64,000 nt of DNA from Sphingobacterium sp. UBA7855 (GTDB lineage Bacteria > Bacteroidota > Bacteroidia > Sphingobacteriales > Sphingobacteriaceae). The first letter of the stretch is position 1, and each line of letters begins with the position of its first letter. Below the pieces are notes generated by a model. The model ran no database searches, had not been told where the DNA came from, and saw nothing but the letters and a program-made list of their open reading frames with translations. Below, one piece after another: positions 37,166 through 46,074 of this stretch. The translations under genes were made by a program, and so were the position numbers. The stretch spans positions 154,351-218,350 of the forward strand of contig DLST01000003.1 of NCBI GenBank assembly GCA_002500745.1, in the 5' to 3' direction.

Positions 37166-38293
37166 ATGATTTATGTCCATATCCCATTCTGTAAACAGGC
37201 TTGCCATTATTGCGATTTCCATTTTAGCACTTCACTTCAGTACAAAAGCGAGATGATCAATGCTATAAAACGGGAAATTGCGCTTAGAGCAGTGTATTTG
37301 GAAGACAAAAAGATCGAGTCTATTTATTTTGGCGGCGGCACACCGTCCTTATTGGAAGCGGATGAGATCGCGCGGATCATCGAGACGATCGCGAAGCACT
37401 TTGATATTGCAGATCACGCTGAAATTACACTGGAAGCCAATCCAGACGATCTAAATGCCGCCAAAGTAAACAGTCTACGGCATACAGCAATCAATCGATT
37501 CAGCATAGGTATACAGTCATTCTTTGAGGAAGATCTCCAGTGGATGAACAGAGCGCATAATCAACAGGAAGCAGTCGCATCGATTATGCGTGTGCAAGAT
37601 GCGGGCTTTGAAAATATTACCTGTGACCTTATTTATGGCTATCCGCTATTGACAACCGAAAAATGGCGTCATAATATGCAACAACTGATTGACTTTGAAA
37701 TTCCTCATATTTCTTCCTACTCCATGACCGTGGAAAAGAAAACAGTATTAGACCACTTCGTTAAAAAAGGAATATCTCCAGCCATGGATTCTGATCAGGC
37801 TGCTGATCAGATGAGTCTTCTTATTCATACGTTGAAATCCGCGGGATATGAGCAGTACGAAATCTCCAATTTTGCAAAAAACGGCTGTTATGCCCGTCAC
37901 AATACAAATTATTGGAAAGGCAAACATTATCTTGGCATCGGCCCTTCAGCTCATTCATTCAATGGAACTTCAAGGTCCTGGAATGTTTCTAATAATGCTA
38001 AATATATGACATCCATTAATTTAGATCAACTTCCCCTGGAAATTGAGGAGCTTTCCACGCTTGACCAGATCAATGAAAATATCATGACATCGTTGCGAAC
38101 CATGTGGGGACTAGATCTAATTGCACTGGAAAGTAAGTTTGGACGATCCGTTAAAGATCGCGTCTTAAAAGAAGCTGAACCATTTATAGCAGCGAAGAAT
38201 CTTATTTTGGAGCCAAACAACTTACGTTTAACAGATGCGGGCAAATTAATGGCCGATCGTATCATGTCTAATTTATTTATAATAGAAGATTAG
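37166..38293 (+). CDS. hemW: Heme chaperone HemW (radical SAM, HemN-like)
   Basis: This 375-residue protein starts MIYVHIPFC with the radical-SAM cysteines at 9, 13 and 16 (CKQACHYC). It continues with YFGGGTPSLL, LEANPDDL, RFSIGIQSF, DLIYGYP and the family C-terminal winged-helix region. HemW proteins bind and transfer heme; the related HemN oxidises coproporphyrinogen III. The very short N-terminus before CX3CX2C, without the extra residues of HemN, favours HemW. Confidence 0.92.
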   Translation: MIYVHIPFCKQACHYCDFHFSTSLQYKSEMINAIKREIALRAVYLEDKKIESIYFGGGTPSLLEADEIARIIETIAKHFDIADHAEITLEANPDDLNAAKVNSLRHTAINRFSIGIQSFFEEDLQWMNRAHNQQEAVASIMRVQDAGFENITCDLIYGYPLLTTEKWRHNMQQLIDFEIPHISSYSMTVEKKTVLDHFVKKGISPAMDSDQAADQMSLLIHTLKSAGYEQYEISNFAKNGCYARHNTNYWKGKHYLGIGPSAHSFNGTSRSWNVSNNAKYMTSINLDQLPLEIEELSTLDQINENIMTSLRTMWGLDLIALESKFGRSVKDRVLKEAEPFIAAKNLILEPNNLRLTDAGKLMADRIMSNLFIIED

Positions 38294-38397
38294 CAAATAA
38301 AGATATTATATTTTATAAAATCATTAATACAAAAAGCGATTTAGCGCTAAAAATTGTGAAAATGGAAATTTAAGACAGTTTTCTACCTACTTTGTCC

Positions 38398-38405
38398 TAT
38401 GTTTG
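38398..38405 (+). promoter_or_regulatory. GAPDH promoter -7 element (TATGTTTG)
   Basis: TATGTTTG lies 25 nt before the ATG at 38431, downstream of an in-frame TTG at 38392, and so supports the ATG as start. Confidence 0.55.
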
Positions 38406-38430
38406 TAACATAATCTATTATAAAATTATT

Positions 38431-39879
38431 ATGTCACACAAGCCATCTTTTGACTTAGAGATCAAAAGTTACAGAGAGCAACATAATGCTGCCGTAAACT
38501 TAATTCAAATTGTCAGCAACCTGTGGTATAACCACGCCGTAGAGCTCGTATTCTTTCGAAATCGACTCTTTGATGCAAAACCGAGTGCTATCCTAAACCT
38601 GATTCAGGAAAGTGCCCTGCTTACCGACGAGCCGGTCGACATTCTTGACACACTGCAAATCGCACAGCTATTGGAAAAATCGCCACTTTCTCCCGCTCGT
38701 ATTGACCTTGGGAAACTCACTTTACAGGCCAAGAAAAAAACCTTTTCCGCTAATGACCTACACAATTTCATCACTGCGGAGTTACAGGACATGCATCAAC
38801 AGGAGAAATTGAAGCCACGTGATGTGGTGCTTTATGGCTTTGGTCGTATCGGTCGCTTACTCGCCCGCGAACTTATGCTTAACACCGGTGCGGGACAGCA
38901 GCTTCGTCTCCGCGCCATTGTAACTCGCGACGTCAATGATAGCAAATCGATCCTGAAAAGAGCGGCACTATTAAAAACGGATTCCATACACGGTGCATTC
39001 GAAGGCGATGTGCAGGCCGATATAGCAAATCCGGCACTCGTCATCAATGGAATTACCGTCCATCTGATCTCCGCAAAACAACCCGAGGATATTGATTACA
39101 CAGTCTATGGTATAGAAAATGCTTTAATCATCGACAATACAGGGGCTTTTCGCGATGCGCAGGAACTTAGTCGCCACCTGAAATCCAAAGGCGCCGAACA
39201 AGTATTATTAACAGCTCCCGGGAAAGGGGTCCCAAATATCGTATATGCGGTCAACGAAAATGATAGCGATTTGCAAAAACATAAGATCTTTTCCGCGGCC
39301 TCTTGTACCACTAATGCGATATCTCCCATTTTAGCTGTACTTGAAAATACAATAGGAATAGATAGAGGGCATATTGAAACCATACACTCCTATACCAACG
39401 ACCAGAATCTTGTCGACAATATGCACAAGAAATCCAGACGGGGCAGGGCAGCCGCACTCAATATGGTCATCACCGAAACTGGAGCAGGGGATGCCGTTGC
39501 AAAAGTGTTGCCTTCGCTAACGGGCAAACTGACTTCAAACGCTATTCGTGTTCCCGTCCCAAATGGGTCATTGGCGATATTAAATCTTCAAATCAAATCC
39601 AAAACTACAGTCAACGACATCAATGCCCTTTTAAAAAAGGCATCGCTGCAGGGTAACCTTGTTGAACAGATTATGTTTTCCAAAAACAATGAACTTGTTT
39701 CATCGGATATCATTGGCACCAGTGCCGCTGCCATAGTCGATGCTCCGGCAACGATAGTTTCGACGGACGGCAGAAACATTGTTCTGTATATCTGGTACGA
39801 TAATGAATATGGATACTCACATCAGGTGATGCGCTTATCCCGCCATATTACCGGTGTAAGAAGGTATACTTACTATTAA
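38431..39879 (+). CDS. Glyceraldehyde-3-phosphate dehydrogenase, long form with N-terminal extension
   Basis: The 482-residue protein is about 145 residues longer than classical GapA. The first about 130 residues are helical and unrelated to the usual fold. Then VVLYGFGRIGRLLARELM begins the NAD-binding Rossmann domain. The catalytic Cys292 lies in SAASCTTNAISP, followed by HSYTNDQNLVDNMHKKSRRGRAAALNM and the C-terminal WYDNEYGYSHQVMRL. All catalytic features are intact, so glycolytic or gluconeogenic activity is expected. The long GAPDH class occurs in several bacterial groups; the role of the extension is unknown to me. Confidence 0.93.
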   Translation: MSHKPSFDLEIKSYREQHNAAVNLIQIVSNLWYNHAVELVFFRNRLFDAKPSAILNLIQESALLTDEPVDILDTLQIAQLLEKSPLSPARIDLGKLTLQAKKKTFSANDLHNFITAELQDMHQQEKLKPRDVVLYGFGRIGRLLARELMLNTGAGQQLRLRAIVTRDVNDSKSILKRAALLKTDSIHGAFEGDVQADIANPALVINGITVHLISAKQPEDIDYTVYGIENALIIDNTGAFRDAQELSRHLKSKGAEQVLLTAPGKGVPNIVYAVNENDSDLQKHKIFSAASCTTNAISPILAVLENTIGIDRGHIETIHSYTNDQNLVDNMHKKSRRGRAAALNMVITETGAGDAVAKVLPSLTGKLTSNAIRVPVPNGSLAILNLQIKSKTTVNDINALLKKASLQGNLVEQIMFSKNNELVSSDIIGTSAAAIVDAPATIVSTDGRNIVLYIWYDNEYGYSHQVMRLSRHITGVRRYTYY

Positions 39880-39883
39880 ACTG

Positions 39884-39925
39884 TAAAGTATAAGCGGTAG
39901 CTGTGCAGCCTCCGCTTATACTTTA
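39884..39925. terminator. Convergent terminator between GAPDH and waaA
   Basis: TAAAGTATAAGCGG and CCGCTTATACTTTA form a perfect 14-bp stem with a 14-nt loop. The right arm covers the waaA stop codon (39916-39918) and the last codons of waaA, so the structure is partly coding. Confidence 0.75.
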
Positions 39926-41160
39926 GCAAGATTACTTTTAAGGTATTTCATAATAATCGGTGTTGCTCCAGCATTCTGCAGCACGTAATCACGGGCCAAC
40001 TTCCCTGCTTCCTGACGGAAAGGGCCATCTTGAAGAGCAGCAAATGCTTTATTAAGTTCTTTAACACTTCCAATAGAAAAACCTGCACCACGCTGTACAA
40101 TATCTTTCGCCTCCTGAAACTTTTTGAAATTGGGACCAAATAGAACCGGTATGCCATAAGTTGCGGCCTCCAGCGTATTATGTATCCCCACCCCAAATCC
40201 ACCACCAATATAGGCTATTTGGCCATAACCATACAGCGAAGAAAGCATACCGATATTGTCGATAACTAATACACGAGCATCTGCTATTGTAACAGCATCA
40301 TAATTGGCCATATTCGAAAAACGGAGCGCTTTTGGCCAAAGGTTGAAGATACTCGCCAAATGTGACTCATGAATCTCGTGCGGAGCCAAGATGAGTTTAT
40401 AGGCCGGATAATCCGCAAATAATTCTCTTAGTATTTGCTCATCTTCTGGCCAGGTACTTCCAGCCACCAAAGTTGGATGTTCTCCAATAAATTGGATGAC
40501 CTCCGGAATCACTTTCTTACTTTTAGGAAGGTCTACTACCCGATCAAATCGGGTATCTCCAGCAAGCCCGGCGTTGCGTATCCCAAATTCTTTTAAAAGA
40601 CGTACACTTTCTTCATTTTGCACAAAAAAGTAAGTCACATAGCCTAAAATCTGAAGAAAAAAGTTACCATATGCCTGAAAAAAGATCTGATCGGGTCTAA
40701 ATATTGCTGAGATCAGAAACAAAGGAATCCCTCGGCTATACAGCCCCTCAAAAAAATAATACCAATATTCATATTTTGTGAATACGGCGAAGCTTGGCTT
40801 GATGAGGTCAAGGAAAAGTCGCGCGTTCTGTGCTGTATCATAGGGAAGATAAAACACATAATCAGCCAAAGCCGTATTTTTTCGGATCTCAAAGCCCGAG
40901 GGAGAGTAAAATGTTACAATTATTTTATGATCCGAATAAGTATTTCTTACGGACTCCAAAACAGGTCTTCCTTGCTCAAATTCTCCCAATGAAGCAAAAT
41001 GAAACCAGACATGTTTTTGGGTAGAATCAACCGTTTGTTTCATCCTGTGATACCAGTCTTTTCGCCCTGTTACCATGAGCCTGGCCTTACCATGAAAAGG
41101 AGCCAAAATACGCAGTAAGAGTCCATAAAGAACGATTCCAATTGAATAAAGCAAACGCAT
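39916..41160 (-). CDS. waaA: 3-deoxy-D-manno-octulosonic acid (Kdo) transferase
   Basis: This 414-residue inner-membrane-associated GT-B glycosyltransferase adds Kdo to lipid IVA. A hydrophobic N-terminal anchor is followed by WFHFASLGEFEQGRPVLE, TFYSPSGFEIRKN, YEYWYYFFEGL, the GSTWPEDEQIL motif, ILAPHEIHESH and GYGQIAYIGGGFGVGIHNTLEAATYGIPVLFGPN. It belongs with the lipid A genes found 6-10 kb away. The 3' end overlaps a convergent terminator stem. Confidence 0.94.
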   Translation of the reverse strand: MRLLYSIGIVLYGLLLRILAPFHGKARLMVTGRKDWYHRMKQTVDSTQKHVWFHFASLGEFEQGRPVLESVRNTYSDHKIIVTFYSPSGFEIRKNTALADYVFYLPYDTAQNARLFLDLIKPSFAVFTKYEYWYYFFEGLYSRGIPLFLISAIFRPDQIFFQAYGNFFLQILGYVTYFFVQNEESVRLLKEFGIRNAGLAGDTRFDRVVDLPKSKKVIPEVIQFIGEHPTLVAGSTWPEDEQILRELFADYPAYKLILAPHEIHESHLASIFNLWPKALRFSNMANYDAVTIADARVLVIDNIGMLSSLYGYGQIAYIGGGFGVGIHNTLEAATYGIPVLFGPNFKKFQEAKDIVQRGAGFSIGSVKELNKAFAALQDGPFRQEAGKLARDYVLQNAGATPIIMKYLKSNLAKV

Positions 41161-41186
41161 GTTTTTAAAATAATGTTTATCTTAGT

Positions 41187-41194
41187 CAAAGATA
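41187..41194 (-). promoter_or_regulatory. waaA promoter -7 element (TATCTTTG)
   Basis: On the minus strand TATCTTTG lies 26 nt before the waaA ATG at 41160 and fits TAnnTTTG. Confidence 0.5.
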
Positions 41195-41330
41195 TTAAAC
41201 CCATTTCATTAAAAGGAAAGCACGAGTGGAAAATAAAAATCAAAATTATCCGCGTGCCGGAGCATAGGGAACAATATCTTATATTTTGCCTTACCCGCAA
41301 GAAAGACTTTACTTACTATAATCAACAATA

Positions 41331-42362
41331 ATGAACAAAAAAATATTAGTCACAGGAGGAACAGGTTACATCGGCTCGCACACCGTGGTCGAACTACATC
41401 AAGCAGGATACATACCTGTCATCATAGACGATCTATCCAATTCAAACATCAAGATTTTGGATCAGATTGAGAAGATCATCGGGGTTAAGCCCGAATTTCA
41501 CCAATTTGACCTGTGTGACACAAACCGTGTGGACGAATTTGTGAAAGAAAATACGGACATTTCAGGGATTATACACTTTGCCGCGTCAAAGGCCGTTGGT
41601 GAATCTGTAAAAAAACCTTTAAAATATTACCACAACAATTTTTTCTCGTTAATCAATTTGTTAGAAGCGTATCAAGATAAGCCGATAAATTTTGTTTTCT
41701 CTTCAAGCTGTACTGTATATGGCGAACCAGATACACTTCCTGTCAATGAAAGTGCACCTGTAAAAAGAGCTACTTCTCCTTATGGTAATACCAAACAAAT
41801 TGCGGAGGAAATTCTAGAAGAAACAGCTACTGCATACGATAACTATAATATTATCGCATTGCGCTACTTCAATCCCGTTGGAGCGCATGAGTCTGCATTG
41901 ATAGGCGAATTACCAAACGGTGTGCCCCAGAATTTATTACCATTCATTACACAAACCGCAATCGGTAAAAGAGAAAAACTAACAGTTTTCGGTGACGATT
42001 ACGACACCATAGATGGCTCCTGTGTAAGGGATTATATCCATGTGGTTGATTTGGCAAAAGCACACGTTGCAGCAATCAACTTATTGGACAAAGGAAATCC
42101 GAACGGGAAATATGATGTATTCAATGTGGGTACCGGAAAGGGGTATTCAGTACTCGAAGCCATCAAAGCGTTTGAAAAAGCATCCGGTCAAAAATTGAAT
42201 TATGAAATTGGCCCACGCCGGGATGGCGATGTCATCAAGGTTTATGGTGATGTGACCAAATCTGCGGAACAACTACATTGGAAAGCCGAACTGGGAATTG
42301 ATGAAATGATGGCTTCTGCTTGGGCTTGGGAAAAGAATCTGAAAGCAAATCCTTTGGATTAA
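41331..42362 (+). CDS. galE: UDP-glucose 4-epimerase
   Basis: This 343-residue short-chain dehydrogenase/reductase epimerase begins with the NAD-binding GGTGYIGSH. It has SSSCTVYG, the catalytic Tyr-Lys in SPYGNTKQIAEEIL, RYFNPVGAHESALIGE, and DYIHVVDLAKAH. It interconverts UDP-glucose and UDP-galactose for polysaccharide and LPS sugars. It stands alone with its own downstream terminator. Confidence 0.95.
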   Translation: MNKKILVTGGTGYIGSHTVVELHQAGYIPVIIDDLSNSNIKILDQIEKIIGVKPEFHQFDLCDTNRVDEFVKENTDISGIIHFAASKAVGESVKKPLKYYHNNFFSLINLLEAYQDKPINFVFSSSCTVYGEPDTLPVNESAPVKRATSPYGNTKQIAEEILEETATAYDNYNIIALRYFNPVGAHESALIGELPNGVPQNLLPFITQTAIGKREKLTVFGDDYDTIDGSCVRDYIHVVDLAKAHVAAINLLDKGNPNGKYDVFNVGTGKGYSVLEAIKAFEKASGQKLNYEIGPRRDGDVIKVYGDVTKSAEQLHWKAELGIDEMMASAWAWEKNLKANPLD

Positions 42363-42388
42363 ATAGGAGCCCATTGAGCTCTACGTTT

Positions 42389-42424
42389 AATATGACCGTC
42401 CAGTTTAACTGAGACGGTCATATT
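42389..42424 (+). terminator. Intrinsic terminator of galE
   Basis: AATATGACCGTC and GACGGTCATATT form a perfect 12-bp stem with a 12-nt loop, followed by TTGGG. It lies 26 nt past the galE stop. Confidence 0.8.
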
Positions 42425-42535
42425 TTGGGCTTTCATAGCTTCCATCTCTCCATGATCACATGCTGATCTAATTCTCAACTATCAGTAGCGCTCTTCGCTA
42501 CCTTCAATTTGTCCACTCTTTAATACGCGTGCAAA

Positions 42536-44302
42536 TTAAACAAATTCTTTGTCGGAAATGTATTCCATGAGTACCCCAGCCTGATCTCCAAGTTTCTTTT
42601 TCAAACGCTGCATCGATTTTTTGATCGCATCTGGAGTAACCCCCAAAACATTGGCAACTTCCTTATTATTAAGTCCCAATTTCATCAGTACAATTACACG
42701 TAAATTGGATTCGGTGATATCGGAAAATTTAGATTGTATCTCTTGTAATAGATTAGGAAATTCTTTCATAATCAGCAGCTTAAATTCCTGCCATTTTTCC
42801 TCTGTTATCAAATGCGACTGCAATAATATTTTAAGCTCCTCTCGATCTCTTTCAACATTATTGCCCTTTTCTTCTAGTAATGCGGAAAGCACATTGATCT
42901 GTTCATTGTTTCGCTTAAGATAAGCTACATACTCTTCAACCTGACTTTTTGAACTCATTAGCTCCCTATCTAGTTCAGCCTTTGTATACTTCAGGTTGAG
43001 TAGCTGATATTCATAATCGCGAATACGTTTTCTTGTCCGATAGCGAACGGCGTTGTAAACAAAGAAAAATAGCACCAATACCAATAAACTCAATATGAGC
43101 CATAATCTTCTTTCGGCTTGCTTTTTCTTAATTACAGCCTGCGCTAAAGATAATTTATCCGCATACTTCTGTTTATCAGCCATAAATTTCAATTGGGATA
43201 ATACAGGATCTCCGTCGAGAAATCGTAACGAGTCCTGCAGACGCTCAATCCTTCTACGTGCATCTAATTCATGCCCAATTTCCCGATTATGAACGGCCAA
43301 ATGTAATTTATGAATTTCAAGTTCCAATATCGTCTTCTTATCATCTGACCCTGATAAAAGCAATTCGGTCTCTTTAATCATGTGGGGAACATCAGTTATT
43401 TCTTGCCTGGCAATATTTAATCTAATCTGCATCATTAAGGCAAAAATCGTATTTCGTTTATCGCCTATTGATCTAGAAATTTCAAGATCCTTATCTAACA
43501 AAGATAAGGCCTTACGATAGTCTTTCATGCCTTCAAAGACAGCGGCTTGATTGCCCAAAACCTTCGCGTAGCGCAATGAGTCATTTTCTGAAAGAGCCAA
43601 GGATTGAGCTAGTTCAAAATTTTTCATGGCCTGCAACGTATCCCCTCTACTTTTAAGCGTCAACATCCCTAAATTGTCTAGAATTTCGGCCCTCAATCTA
43701 GGCGAAATTATTTCCTGTTGTTGGCCTAAGGTCAAGTACTTGATTCCAGAAGTATAATCACCCAAGGTCCCAAAAAAATAACCAAGCTTTTTATAGGTCT
43801 GTACGATATCCAACACCAGTTCTTTCGGTAAATCTTCAAGGCCTCTTTCGCCTTCAAGAATAAATGGCAAAGCTTCAGATGCTTTTAAACATCTATACAG
43901 ATAAAAGCCATACATGACTTTCACCCAAGTTTTCACATTTTGATAACTGTATCCCTCATCTAGATCCAATGCTTTAAGATAGTATTTATCGCTAAAGCTA
44001 TTTCTCCTCCCTTCATTATTAAAAGAATGGTCGGCTAGCAAACAATAATAGATTGCAAGAAGCGCCTTGTCATTTTTTCGTACAGCTTGGCTAAAATACG
44101 GTGCAAGATATTTATTCAACGCCAGATTGGAAGATTGATATTGCGCGGATTCTTTTATGATTGTTTCATAAAAGTTTTTTTTTTCTATCGACGGGTTTGA
44201 ACTCATAAGTCCCATTCCACGGGTAATGTGAAACGGTATAATTGCTACCAAAAAAACAATTAGAAAAAATCTAGACATATAGGTGCAGGCATTGAAAATC
44301 AT
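42536..44302 (-). CDS. TPR-containing membrane-bound regulator with C-terminal LuxR/sigma-type HTH
   Basis: The 588-residue protein has an N-terminal signal/anchor (FFLIVFLVAIIPF), a helical TPR array (about 40-370), one transmembrane helix (LWLILSLLVLVLFFFVYNAV, about 393-412), a coiled-coil stretch and a C-terminal helix-turn-helix (LRVIVLMKLGLNNKEVANVLGVTPDAIKKSMQRLKKKL split over the motif). This layout is common in Bacteroidota membrane-tethered regulators that sense periplasmic signals through TPRs. The start at 44302 could instead be the ATG at 44278. No target can be named. Confidence 0.83.
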   Translation of the reverse strand: MIFNACTYMSRFFLIVFLVAIIPFHITRGMGLMSSNPSIEKKNFYETIIKESAQYQSSNLALNKYLAPYFSQAVRKNDKALLAIYYCLLADHSFNNEGRRNSFSDKYYLKALDLDEGYSYQNVKTWVKVMYGFYLYRCLKASEALPFILEGERGLEDLPKELVLDIVQTYKKLGYFFGTLGDYTSGIKYLTLGQQQEIISPRLRAEILDNLGMLTLKSRGDTLQAMKNFELAQSLALSENDSLRYAKVLGNQAAVFEGMKDYRKALSLLDKDLEISRSIGDKRNTIFALMMQIRLNIARQEITDVPHMIKETELLLSGSDDKKTILELEIHKLHLAVHNREIGHELDARRRIERLQDSLRFLDGDPVLSQLKFMADKQKYADKLSLAQAVIKKKQAERRLWLILSLLVLVLFFFVYNAVRYRTRKRIRDYEYQLLNLKYTKAELDRELMSSKSQVEEYVAYLKRNNEQINVLSALLEEKGNNVERDREELKILLQSHLITEEKWQEFKLLIMKEFPNLLQEIQSKFSDITESNLRVIVLMKLGLNNKEVANVLGVTPDAIKKSMQRLKKKLGDQAGVLMEYISDKEFV

Positions 44303-44453
44303 ATTAAAATTAAAAAATAATTTTAATTAAATCACCATGGGGCCTAATCAAACCAAAATTGGAGGCTAATCTACCTACCGTAGGCTATTATAGAAAAAAG
44401 ATCGTATACTAGTTAATATCCGCTGGATAAGGCCTGATTAGTTACACTAATTA

Positions 44454-45035
44454 CTATTCATTGACAAAATGATAGATATGATATGGTGTTATCGCTTGAG
44501 TTAACTGAACATCGTGTTCGTTTCGATCCGTAATAACATCAATCGGCTCAAAAAAAGACAATCCAATACGCTGAACATCAACTTTACATTGAGAAAAGAA
44601 ACGGTCATAAAAGCCTTTTCCATATCCCACTCTATAACCAAAAAGATCAAAGATTAATAAGGGCACAAGAACCATATCGATATCCGACGGAGCAACTTCA
44701 ACACCTGCAGTTGGTTCTGATATTCCCCATGCATTCTTTTCAAATCTCATTTGCGTATCAAATAGATAATGCTGCATCGAATAGTCTTCAAAGCTAGATC
44801 TTGAAACAGCGATTTTTATCTGCGGATAAAATTCTTGAAGATAATTTAGGATTGCATAAGTATCTGGCTCGTGATATTTTTCAATAGGAATAAAAACGTG
44901 TAAAAGGCTCACTTTGGAGAGATCAATTTTCATAAATTGCTTCAAAAGCATACTATTGAGGACTGCCTCTCTGGCAACAGACAATTGACATCTCTTCGCT
45001 TTGTAAGTACGCCTAAGCTCATTCTTCGATTTCAT
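44454..45035 (-). CDS. 5-formyltetrahydrofolate cyclo-ligase
   Basis: The 193-residue enzyme converts 5-formyl-THF to 5,10-methenyl-THF with ATP. Motifs are ELRRTYKAKRCQLS at the N-terminus, HVFIPIEKYHEPDTYAIL, the substrate region DMVLVPLLIFDLFGYRVGYGKGFYDRF, and a C-terminal DVQLTQAITPYHIYHF tail. Length is normal. It sits between the TPR regulator and efp with gaps of about 150 and 250 bp, so it is probably monocistronic. Confidence 0.93.
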   Translation of the reverse strand: MKSKNELRRTYKAKRCQLSVAREAVLNSMLLKQFMKIDLSKVSLLHVFIPIEKYHEPDTYAILNYLQEFYPQIKIAVSRSSFEDYSMQHYLFDTQMRFEKNAWGISEPTAGVEVAPSDIDMVLVPLLIFDLFGYRVGYGKGFYDRFFSQCKVDVQRIGLSFFEPIDVITDRNEHDVQLTQAITPYHIYHFVNE

Positions 45036-45220
45036 CTAAATAATTTTTTCATGACAAAACAACTCCTATCTATAACTTAAAGATGGCATTCCATCGGGCT
45101 CATTCAATTATAAACAAGACAACCCATCATCAATTGCATTCACATAAGCCATAAGATCAAGTCGAACCTTCCCAAAAACTAAAAAGTCCCCTATTCTACT
45201 TTATTGGATTTTATAAAGAT

Positions 45221-45255
45221 AAAAAACGGCCTTGTAGCGAGCGCTAACAAGACCG
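45221..45255 (-). terminator. Intrinsic terminator of efp
   Basis: On the minus strand CGGTCTTGT and ACAAGGCCG pair around an inner AGCG/CGCT stem, with one mismatch and a bulge, followed by TTTTTT (45221-45226). It lies 31 nt past the efp stop. Confidence 0.8.
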
Positions 45256-45285
45256 AATAATCAACCTAAACCTAAAATCTTTATG

Positions 45286-45846
45286 TTATTTTACGCGCTC
45301 GATATAGTTACCGGTTTGCGTATCAACTCTTACTTTCTCACCTTGATTAATGAACAACGGTACCATAATCTCTACACCTGTTTCTACGGTTGCCTTTTTT
45401 AAGGCGTTTGTAGACGTATCTCCCTTTACTGCCGGTTCCGTATATGTGATTTCCAGTTCAACACTTTTCGGTGCTTCTGCCATGATAGGCTCATCACTTT
45501 CAAAAGCAATAATGACAGTCATCCCCTCTTTCAAGAAACGGGCTGAATCACCGAACAAAAACTTAGGAATATTAAATTGCTCATAGGTACTATTATCCAT
45601 TACAACGAAGAATTCACCATCTTCATATAAATATTGATAATCGTTTGTTTCTACACGTGCAATTTCCACAGATTCGTCAACTCTGAAACGATACTCAACT
45701 AACTTACCCGTCTTAACATTACGCATTCTAGCTTGATAAAACGCGCGCAAATTACCTGGTGTACGGTGTATATATTCTTCTACGGAAACTAATTCTCCGT
45801 TAAATCTTAAAATATTTCCTGATTTTACCTCTGATGCCTTAGCCAT
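45286..45846 (-). CDS. efp: Translation elongation factor P with Asn at the tip position
   Basis: This 186-residue three-domain protein resolves ribosomes stalled on polyproline. Domain I holds the loop RTPGNLRAFYQAR: the usual PGKG has become PGNL, so Asn32 replaces the Lys that is modified in other bacteria. DNA at 45740-45760 confirms the codons. Domains II and III are normal, ending VDTQTGNYIERVK. It is the last gene of the lpxC-lpxA region. A promoter-like element precedes it, so it can be transcribed independently. Confidence 0.95.
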   Translation of the reverse strand: MAKASEVKSGNILRFNGELVSVEEYIHRTPGNLRAFYQARMRNVKTGKLVEYRFRVDESVEIARVETNDYQYLYEDGEFFVVMDNSTYEQFNIPKFLFGDSARFLKEGMTVIIAFESDEPIMAEAPKSVELEITYTEPAVKGDTSTNALKKATVETGVEIMVPLFINQGEKVRVDTQTGNYIERVK

Positions 45847-45889
45847 TCTTTGAATTGAACTTTAAACGGTTATCTCATTATTGAGTCGT

Positions 45890-45897
45890 CAAAAATA
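45890..45897 (-). promoter_or_regulatory. efp promoter -7 element (TATTTTTG)
   Basis: TATTTTTG on the minus strand lies 43 nt before the efp ATG at 45846 and fits TAnnTTTG. Confidence 0.5.
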
Positions 45898-46074
45898 CAA
45901 AAACTAATTGTGTTATAAAAATTTCCTTTACTACTTTTTATGTAAAATACTGTTTTCAATAGGAAGAAAAATTATCCTTAGCATTCGGAAGGTAAATACA
46001 CTAAAAACGTAATTTATTAGGGATTATGGACACAGCGATCGAGGTGAAAGAAAGATGAAGGGAACCAGTAATAC

